From Codonopsis lanceolata (lineage: Eukaryota > Streptophyta > Magnoliopsida > Asterales > Campanulaceae), in NCBI GenBank assembly GCA_013146195.2, contig CM028381.1:101531002-101595001 (forward strand): a stretch of DNA of 64,000 nt, given 5' to 3'. A model generated the notes under the pieces. The model had not been told where the DNA came from and made no database searches. It was given only the letters and a program-made list of their open reading frames with translations. The first letter of the stretch is position 1. Each line of letters begins with the position of its first letter. The translations under genes were made by a program, and so were the position numbers. Below, in pieces: positions 12,320-20,588 of this stretch.

Positions 12320-13480
12320 AAATGCATTACTCCAAAAAAATGAAATTTAGATTTTATTTAATTTATTATTTCATCCTTCACTTTTTTCCGTCAACCTCAT
12401 CATTCATAGACTCACCACCACTACGACCTCAAATTTCACCATTAGCACAAAAATTAATTTTTGATTTGAATTTATTTCATTTTCTAATTCCTTACTCCTA
12501 CCTTCAAAGTAACTCATTTGCAAAAACCATCATTTATGGATACACCACTACCATAACCTTAAATTTCACTTTTTACAAGCTCAAATTCAATTTTTTAATT
12601 TTTCAAAATTTCAAATTGAAACTGAAACCCATATGGATCTTTGAAAATTTGATGATTTGGAAATCTCACAATGTTGTATTTCATCTCAACCACCACTGTC
12701 ATCCCTACAATCGTCGTCATTACTGCCCTTAACACCACCATCCTTACAGTCGTCAACATCGTTATCACCATCACCAAGAAACACATTTACCTCGCCTTCC
12801 TCAAATGAATACATAAAATCTCTTTAACTTTCGTTTAGTCGAACTTCTTTCTTTAAACATCTCTCATTTCTTAGTTCCAATCCACTTTTTGTGCAAATTA
12901 CTAAGTTAGGAGAAAATCTAACTTTAGGATGAGACTACTTAAAAGGATATCGGTTGGTGACAACTTATTTCAATAAAAGGAGAGTTGATGAAAGAAAATC
13001 GATAGCCAAATGAGGGAATAGAGAGATTCTCACATATAACTACCTTGAGTTCGATGAAGAGGAGCAAACAAGTTAATGCCAAAAGAGGTTAGAGGTTTGG
13101 AACCCAATTATAAAAAATGAGTAAAATATTTTGAATCCAGTTATTTGTGATTACTAATATTGGTTTTGTTTGTAATATCTATAAGTTATGGACTAGTGAT
13201 AGTTTTAAAAGTTGTTGTAGTAGTCTGAAAATTCAAAAAAGTAAATAGTAGATTTTAGCATTCTTTTATAACAAAACGCATAGATTCATCAATTAGTTCT
13301 TCGTTTTCTTCATCTTCTTGACATTATTATACATTTTCTTAACCCATTTCTCTTAGCTTATTCATGTGTAATAACTAAACACGCTACAGATTTGCTTAAT
13401 AGTTTGATACTCACCAACAAATCTATTATTATAGTTACAATTTTTCTATATATATCTAATAATGTCTTTCCCGAACATAT
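12320..13480 (+). repeat. Diverged tandem duplication, copy B
   Basis: Repeats copy A. The homologous blocks are 12320-12800 and 13265-13480, separated by about 0.45 kb (12810-13265) that has no counterpart in copy A. Open frames in both copies begin with a hydrophobic stretch, but their composition follows the AT and CCA-rich DNA and I do not call them genes. Confidence 0.7.
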
Positions 13481-14551
13481 ATATTTAAGAAATAAAGAAA
13501 TAGAACTATATTATTTTTTAGTTTCAAATATTTTTTAGTTTCGAATAAAGTTTTAGTCTCTTGAGTAAATGTATTTTTGTTATTTTAGAATATATTGGAC
13601 GATATTTGTAACGATAATGGTAGGAGGGGGAAAATGATAACAAAATCAAAATACAAGACGAAATGGATAGAATATTCAATAATGTATGACCTAACTTTAA
13701 AATAGGTACAAGTCAAGGGATCAAACCATTATTTAATTATTCATGAAATTACTTAGCCTATGAAAAATTTACTTGTTTAACCTTAATTAGTAGCGAGTGA
13801 TTTATTATAGTTAGAGTTATTTCTGTCCAAACATTACTTTTTGTCATGATAAATTTACTTATTTTGTCCTTAAATTAAATGTTGGGTAGTTTATTTGGTG
13901 AATGATTATTTTTGTCTATCTATTAATTTGTAAGAAACAACCTTGACTTTTAAATATAGAGAGATAAATTACTATACTACCCTCCCTCCAATTAAAACAA
14001 CAAACCCCCCGGTATGAGCCATTGTTCCCAAATCCCAAAACACACACACACACACACACTTTCTCTCTCTCCCTCTCTCTACAACTACATCTCTCTCATT
14101 CTCACTCTCACTCCTTCATTGTTCCCAATGGATTATAATCCCGATAAAGATGAAGATGTTCATGTGGATTCCCATTAGTTATATAATTTTCAAATTTAAT
14201 GAATTTTATTTATGCTTATTGGTGTGTCTAAAATGTTCGCCAATCACAGTTATATATTTAATTTTTTTAAAAAATTGATTTGTGTTGCTAAAAAAAAAAA
14301 ATCACATATCTGGTTTGTTTAAGAGAGAGAAATTGGGAGATCTAAAAAAATTAGAGGGGGGGTGTGGTTTGGTGAAATGAAAAAAAAGTTTAGTATTTTG
14401 CTTTAATTTGAGGGAGGGTGCTAGGTGTACATAAATGGTTCTTTAGGGAGGGAATGCGTTTTAATGATATGGAGGGTAATTAGGTAATTTTTTATTTACA
14501 TGGGTTTTAGGTTTAGTAAAAAAAAGTGTTACCTTTAGTTTTTTTTGAGTA
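13481..14551. other. AT-rich intergenic DNA with short CA/CT microsatellites
   Basis: A (CA)n then CT-rich stretch lies at 14039-14110. Nothing else was recognised. Confidence 0.6.
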
Positions 14552-14768
14552 CTCCGTATGTTTTTAAATTATTATCCTCTTTGACCCCGCATATCGTTTA
14601 AAAAAAATAATTGATTTAATAGTGGTGAAATGTGTTGTTTCTTTTAATACCCTTAAGGATATGATCATAATTAAATTAGATATAAAAAGTAAGGGTAAAA
14701 TGGTAAAAATATTTTTAAAAAAATTGAAATAAGATAATTATTTTAGAATAGACGAAAAAAAAGAATAC
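14552..14768. mobile_element. Degenerate Stowaway-like MITE
   Basis: Begins ta-ctccgtatg and shares the internal phrase aagtaagggtaaaatggtaa, then ataattattttaga, with the clear Stowaway element at 44883-45120. Its termini are eroded. Confidence 0.5.
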
Positions 14769-14884
14769 TATAAGTTGAAGGGTAATACGCAATACAATAC
14801 CTATAAAATACTTAATACAACACTTTTTGTTGTAAAAATACTATATTACCCTTGATAAAATAAAATAAAATAAAATAAAATTGA

Positions 14885-15030
14885 ACATCAGACCAACACC
14901 GACTACCCACCGGACCACCCCCACCACCCACCAGATCACCACCCACCGCCTGCCCCAACCCCCAGCCCCTCCCACACCTCGGCCAAGCCCTCCCTCCCCA
15001 GGCCCCCCCCCTCCCCCCCCTCCCACTGTG
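14885..15030 (+). repeat. C-rich low-complexity tract, left part
   Basis: Strongly C-skewed plus strand with ccacc and long C runs. It resumes at 16058 on the far side of the hAT-like insertion. Confidence 0.8.
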
Positions 15031-15182
15031 CAGGCAAGGCCTGCAATAAGGAGAGTGAGGCCATGGCCTTGGGCCCCCTAAAAATACCCAATTTTTTGGG
15101 CCCCCAAATCTCACAAAAACCCTACACATTATTTAAAAAGTAAAATAAATGCCCTATTCTAATTTCTAAAAAAGACTTATGC

Positions 15183-15990
15183 TCCGTTTGTTTCACAAAA
15201 AATGAATTTTAGAAAACGTTTTCCTCATTTTCCAGTGTTTGGTAACCAGAGAAAAATGTAGTCAACATAAAAATTTTTTCAAGTCAACGGAAAATGAAGC
15301 ATTCTTTTCAGGAAAATGACTTACGAATTCATTTTCCAAATGTTCGAGCACCACTTCGCCCTCTTCCACAATTACACATATTTACAAACACACACACACA
15401 CACACACAATATTTTACTCGACAAATAAATTGTTTATAAATATAATTAGAGTTTGTGCACATTATTTATAAATTATAATTTAAATAAATACTCATTGTGT
15501 CATAAAATTAGTGTCCACTAATAAATTGAGGTCTCAGGTTCGATCCCTTCCCATGCCCTCCTTAGGAAAAAATAAAAAAAAAGTATTTTAAAAAAAGTCA
15601 TAAAATTAGTGTCCACTATATTATTTAGGGACGTCCCAAATATTATCAATTTTCTTTTTTAAAACGTTTTTTCATTATTACCAATTTTTTGGTTTGTATT
15701 TGTGACATTTCAAAAAATGGATCTTATTGATTTAACAACATTAATGATAAATTGAGGATTACTAAAAAAAAATTACTTAAAGTTAAACATTATTTTATGT
15801 TCAATATGGGCATTAATATTAGAATATATTTTTTGTATTTATTCATATATTGTTTTCCGTAACATTTTTCGTGTGTTTGCCAAACAACCGAAAATGTTTT
15901 TCGGCATATTTTCAAAAGATTTACCAATAGAAAAAATGACTTACGTAACCTTTGTTTCTTTAATTTTTCAAAAATTGGAAAAAAAATTAT
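15183..15990. mobile_element. MITE-like inverted-repeat element with long arms
   Basis: The left arm (ccgtttgtttcac, then tttccagtgtttggtaacc, then aaaatgacttacg) and the right arm (aaaatgacttacgtaacc, with gtttgccaaacaaccgaaaa) are inverted relative to each other over roughly 150 bp. A possible flanking duplication is ttatgct. Confidence 0.35.
15521..15597 (+). mobile_element. 5'-truncated SINE with B box, A-rich tail and 21-bp target duplication
   Basis: The 77-bp insert contains ggttcgatccc, which matches the internal RNA polymerase III B box of tRNA-derived SINEs, and ends in an A-rich tail. An exact 21-bp direct repeat starting tcataaaattag flanks it (15500-15520 and 15598-15618). That is the signature of target-primed reverse transcription. 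The A box and 5' part are missing. Confidence 0.75.
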
Positions 15991-16057
15991 GCTACAAACG
16001 AAGGGCCCCGTTCGACGTAATTGGTCTTAGGCCCCCGATTTTACTGGGCCGACCCTG

Positions 16058-16470
16058 CGTCTGGGCCAAGCCTAATCCCTCCCCCAGCCCCCAGCCCACG
16101 ACTACCCCAACCCCAGTTCCTCCCCCAGCCCTCCCATTCCGCCTGGGCCAAGCCCAATCCTTCTCCCAGCCCCAGCCTACCCGCCTGCTCTTGACCCAGC
16201 CCCCCCCAGCTCTCCCACACGGACTGGGCCTCCCCAAGTCCCTCCCTCACCCAACCCACACCACAGCCCAACCGCACCTGCCTCACCCCCTAGCCCGCCC
16301 AGCCTCCACCATCTCCTGCCCAACTTCCGCCACCTCACGTCCAACTTCCACCACCTTCCACCGAGCCTCTGCCACCATTTCTATCCAAAAAAAAATAGTT
16401 TTTTTCCATTTAATTAAAAACCAATTCCCGCCCACCTCCGCCACCACCCTCCCACCTCCACCAATTTTTT
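16058..16470 (+). repeat. C-rich low-complexity tract, right part
   Basis: Continues the tract of 14885-15030. A loose repeat with ctgggccaagccyaatcc starts near 16062 and 16143. Open frames here on both strands come from composition. Confidence 0.75.
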
Positions 16471-16551
16471 TCTTTTTCTATTTAATTATAATTTTTAATT
16501 TAATTTTGAAATTGAACAAATGAAAATTTAATAAACCTATTTTAAAAAATT

Positions 16552-16592
16552 GGGCCAGGCTAACCACACACCAACATCTTCTCTCTGCACCC
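16552..16592 (+). repeat. MULE left terminal inverted repeat
   Basis: Pairs with 23692-23732. The outer 33 bp differ at one position (gggC versus gggT). It probably includes the upstream promoter region of the transposase gene, whose ATG is at 16823. Confidence 0.92.
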
Positions 16593-16937
16593 CAAGTTAT
16601 AAAATTGTAAAAATAACATTGCGTAAAATGACCAAATAAACCCTCCAACCTAAAAGAACACCCCATAACTTAATTAAACTAATGTCATTCTATAATATTT
16701 TAACATTCTACCTACACCCCAAACTTGATACAGCTAGCTACTTCTTCCTTTCCCACCATTCTTCCTTTTTTTTAGTTCCTCCACAACCCTACCCTACATC
16801 ATATTGTTAAAAAATATCAAACATGGAGCAAAAAGAAGTAATTGAAACACATAATGTAAGTATTACTTGTATTTGATTCTATTAAAACTTAATTTTTCAT
16901 CAAATTTTGCTTAAATTCCAAAAAATTCATGTTCGTC

Positions 16938-17169
16938 GTGTGCGGCTATGGTTTGCCGCACACTCCTTCTTGCGTGCACAAGATGCCGCCGACACTCCTC
17001 TTGCGTGCACAAGACAGTCGCCGCACACTCCCTCTTGTGTGCACAAGACATTCGCCGCACACGTCCCTTCATGTGCACTAAATGTCTACCGCACAGTCCT
17101 TGTTTTGTGCACAAATCATATGCCGCACAGTCCTTAATTTGTGCACAAAGTGTTGGCCGCACAGTGTGT
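16938..17169 (+). repeat. Left subterminal array of 34-bp repeats (inside transposase intron 1)
   Basis: Seven units beginning gccgcac or close variants start at 16955, 16985, 17020, 17054, 17088, 17122 and 17156, so the spacing settles at 34 bp. Most units carry a gtgcac palindrome. The array opens with a perfect hairpin: gtgtgcggc (16938-16946) and gccgcacac (16955-16963) around an 8-nt loop. It lies about 390 bp from the left end, wholly within intron 16856-17196. It is the inverted counterpart of 23197-23330. Confidence 0.9.
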
Positions 17170-19309
17170 AATTGACATGCAATTTTTTTTTTCCAGGATT
17201 CAAAGACATCCCCGGTAGAGCCTAGTGTTGCAGGTCCAATTCAAGATATTGTTGTAGATTACACGGATGTGTTCACAACGCATGCACATTTTCCATCTCG
17301 AGAGGATTTGTGTGATTGGGTACGTGCCACAGGAAAGGAACATGGTTTTGTGATAGTTACTACTAGGTCGGACAGTGGAACGGGTAAGAGAGGACCACGA
17401 CTGTATTTGGGTTGCGAACGTAATGGGTATCAACGTCAATCTAAATCAAAGGTTGTTGATGATTTGAGTAAAACAACAACAGAAGTAACAAAGGAAGATG
17501 GTAGGAGAGAACGTGGATCGAAGAAGTGTGGATGTCCATTTCGTTTGAGGGGCAGACAAGTATCCGGTGATGGAGAATGGGAACTTTCGGTTGAATGTGG
17601 GGTGCACAATCATTCACAAGAGCCTCATCTGCATGGCCACTCATATATTGGTCGATTAGTACAGGAGGAGAAAGAATATGTTCTGGACATGTCAAAAGGC
17701 AATACTCGGCCAAAGGACATTTTGATGGGTTTACACCAAAAATTTAAAGATAATAAGTCCTCATTAAAGACTGTGTACAATTGTCGTATGAAGAATAGAT
17801 TTTTGGAGCGTGATGGTCGATCGCAGATGCAGCAGCTTGTTTCGAAATTGATTGAGCATGGATATTACTATCATCATAGGAGATGTGAGTCGACTAACAC
17901 TGTGAAGGATTTGTTCTTTGCTCACCCTACGAGCGTTGACTTATTGCGTTCTTTTCCAAACGTTCTCTTGATGGATTGCACTTACAAGACAAACAGTACA
18001 AGTTACCCTTATTGAGATCGTTGGTGTCACGTCGACAAACATGACATTTTTGGTTGCATCTGTTTATATGGGGTTTGAGCAGCAAGAGAACTACATTTGG
18101 GCACTTACTATCTTGAAAGCATTGATGAATCAGTCCTCTCTACCCACTGTGATTGTCACTGATCGAGAACTTGCGTTGATGAATGCAGTTGAGGTAACTT
18201 TTCCAACATCAAAACATTTTCTTTGTCGGTGGCATATTAATAAAAACATTGTGGCAAATTGTAAGAAAATGTTCCGCACGAAAGAATTATGGGATCAATT
18301 TATTGTTTCTTGGAATACGTTGGTGGTCGCAAAAACTGAGTCAACATATGATGAATACCTTCCGAGACTACAGTCAGATTTCACAGATTATCCGACAGCC
18401 GTTCAATATGTCATGAACCAATGGTTAGGGCCGTATAAGGAAAGGTTTGTGTCTTGTTGGACGAATAATATAATGCATTTCGACAATAACACAACAAGCA
18501 GGTATTTATATGTTTTTAATATTTAATTTATTTCTCTAAATTTATAAATGATATAAAAATACCTAACATTGTTATTAATTGTATCTTATTTTAGGGTGGA
18601 GAGTCAACATTCGGCGTTGAAAAGACAGCTTCAATCCAGCCAAGGTGATTTTGAGACATGTTGGAAACAAATTCACACACTCATTGAGACCTCACATATT
18701 GCAATCAAGGGTTCATTTGCGAAGAGTCGAACAATGGTTCTACAGAAATTCAAATCAGTGTTATTTCAACACCTACGAGGTTTGGTGTCGATTATTGCGA
18801 TGAATAAGATATATGATCAAATGAACAGTTTGCCCGAGGATGGTCATGTAGACCCATTGTTGTGTGGGTGTGTACTGAGAAAGACATGCGGACTACCTTG
18901 TGCGCATGAGATAGCTGAATATCTGAGAAATGACGTGCCAATTCCTATTGATCAGGTTAATGCATTCTGGAGGAAATTAGATATGTTACCAACAAAAAAT
19001 GAGAATGTTGATATTAGTGTTACGTCAGAAATGGAGACTCGATTATATAAGAGTTGGGAACATGTTGTTGCAAAATTTCATGAAGCTGACATGTCAGAGA
19101 AATTGTTGATACTCAAAAGAATGATGGAGGTTGCGGAGCCAGTAACAACGTCATTGATTGTGCCCCATGATGAGACTCGCACTCGTGGTCGTCCGAAGCC
19201 CCCAAAGGCTAAAAAGTCCAAATCAACCAAACGTGATCCTAGTTTGTTTGAGTATGTCGAGTCGATGAAAGATAGTTGCTCTCCATGTGATCAAGGTTTG
19301 GTGTACGAG

Positions 19310-19575
19310 GTTGGTCCATCGCAGCAACCTCCATCGTTCACTACTGTACCACAGGAGGTAAATATATCTTTAACTTGGTGGAAAAAAATATATTTATATT
19401 TATATTTATATATGTTGACATTAATTTGTTTTGTTTTAATAGGTTGGTCCATCGCAGAACCTCCCACGCTCACAACGGTACACCTAGAGAAAGATGCAAG
19501 TAAATTTAATTTTTTAACTTGGTGCAAATACCTATATATATATTATATTGATTTTAATCTGTTTTGTTTCAATAG
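19310..19575 (+). repeat. Tandem duplication of one exon plus intron (2 x 133 bp)
   Basis: Units 19310-19442 and 19443-19575 are both 133 bp. Each starts gttggtccatcgcag, runs through a short exon, a gtaaat donor and a T-rich intron, and ends ttttgttt-aatag. Copy 2 has lost a C after cgcag, which shifts its frame. Duplication of a complete exon-intron module keeps both splice sites. Confidence 0.85.
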
Positions 19576-20318
19576 GTTGTACGACAGCGTACTAGAGCCG
19601 GGATGGCTAGTGGTCACATTAATCAATTCCCGAAGAGATTTCACGAGTACATAACGGAGACGGTGAATGTAGCGGCTGACGGTCATTGCGGTTTTCGTGC
19701 CATAGCACGGTTGTTATTTCAAAATGAGAATTCATGGAGTAGGGTTCGATCAGATCTATCGCAGAGTTAATGAAAAACCAAGAGTTGTACGCACGTGTGT
19801 TTATTGAACATAAGCGTGTTGAGAAAGTGCAGAATAGACTCGAACACCATGAAGAAACTGCTGCGAAGAAATATTGGTTTGATGCAAACGATATGGGCAC
19901 TTGGTGGCATCGCTTTTACAACCGTGTCTTCTTGGTATTAGATAGTCGTCATTGTTTTACATATTTACCATTGAGAACCGCGCCCCCAATCGATCCAAAA
20001 TTGATTTGTATCGGAAGAGTAAACGGGGATCATTTTATTCAGGTACTCACATTACATACGATATACATCATTGTTTCACATACAAGTTATATATTAATAA
20101 ATTGTACCTTATTGACATTTACTTACTTTCATTTGCAGGTTAATTTACGTCAGGGTTGCCCGTTAGCACCTGTCCCAATCGTATGGGATCAGAACCGCGT
20201 GGAATGTGCTGCAGCTTGGAAATCAATTTATAGTCAACAACTTTTGTCATATAGTGAAAGTGTAGAAAATGAGCGATTTGTTCTCAAAAGTTCGGACAGT
20301 ATCAATTTGGATGAGTGA

Positions 20319-20588
20319 TATGTATTTTCATTTAAACTTGGAATGTTGGTTGCATTTTATATTTGGATTAGTGATATGAAAATCTATTTAAACTTGAAAT
20401 TTTGGTGGCATCAAATATTTGGTTTGAAATAAGCCATACATAACACTAACATGTCTCAAACATACATAACATGTCTTCAAAATACATAATACGTCTCAAA
20501 CATACATAACACTAACATGTCTCAAACATACATAACATGTCTTCAAAATACATAATACGTTAAACATGTCTAAAAATACATAACAATA
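20319..20588. other. Convergent intergenic gap with a 66-bp two-copy repeat
   Basis: Contains both 3' untranslated regions. A 66-bp unit starting catacataacac occurs at 20435-20500 and again from 20501 to about 20566. It is rich in acatgtct and tacataa motifs. It probably holds the polyadenylation signals of both genes, but none is a clear consensus. Confidence 0.75.

Larger units (their letters stand above)
15031..16057. mobile_element. Probable hAT-like element interrupting the C-rich tract
   Basis: The left end (caggcaaggcctgcaataag, then ggccatggccttgggccccc) and the inverted right end (cagggtcggcccagtaaaat, then cgggggcctaag) are diverged inverted termini of the cagggccggccc kind seen in plant hAT MITEs. 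The same C-rich sequence lies on both sides. An 8-bp target duplication is not visible, so the ends are approximate. Confidence 0.4.
16823..20318 (+). pseudogene. MULE transposase (FAR1 zinc finger, MULE DDE, SWIM) fused to an OTU protease domain, frame-damaged
   Basis: Proposed exons: 16823-16855 (ATG, 11 codons, perfect gtaagt donor), 17197-18501, 18595-19357, 19443-19499, 19576-20042 and 20139-20318, about 930 residues. The N-terminal WRKY-GCM1/FAR1 finger has LYLGCERN, KKCGCPFRL and VHNHS. The MULE catalytic core shows MDCTYKTN (first Asp), VTDRELALMNAV (second Asp), LCRWHINKNI and RVESQHSALK (Glu). The SWIM zinc finger is CGCVLRKTCGLPCAH. An OTU cysteine-protease domain follows, with ADGHCGFRAIARLL (Asp and nucleophile Cys) and GDHFIQV (His). 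Known role of the core: binding and cutting element ends in the nucleus; the OTU role is unknown. Lesions that I see: single-base losses near 17996, 18013 and 19755, and one in the duplicated exon at 19443. These could be decay or assembly errors. The stop at 20316-20318 faces the PMD gene. Confidence 0.85.

Noticed and set aside
11267..12732. Two related frames beginning with a hydrophobic, signal-like stretch
   Set aside because: They follow the AT and ccacca composition of a non-coding tandem duplication; no conserved domain is visible.
15521..15597. A tRNA gene suggested by ggttcgatccc
   Set aside because: No A box, no acceptor stem; the flanking 21-bp duplication and A-rich tail fit a SINE relic better.
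14812..16523. Several Gly/Pro-rich frames on both strands
   Set aside because: Caused by the C-rich low-complexity tract interrupted by transposons.
16907..17175. Open frames on both strands through the left 34-bp array (up to about 80 codons)
   Set aside because: Cys/His-rich only because the repeat unit is read repeatedly. The region is an intron between a perfect gtaagt donor (16856) and a ttttttttttccag acceptor (17196).
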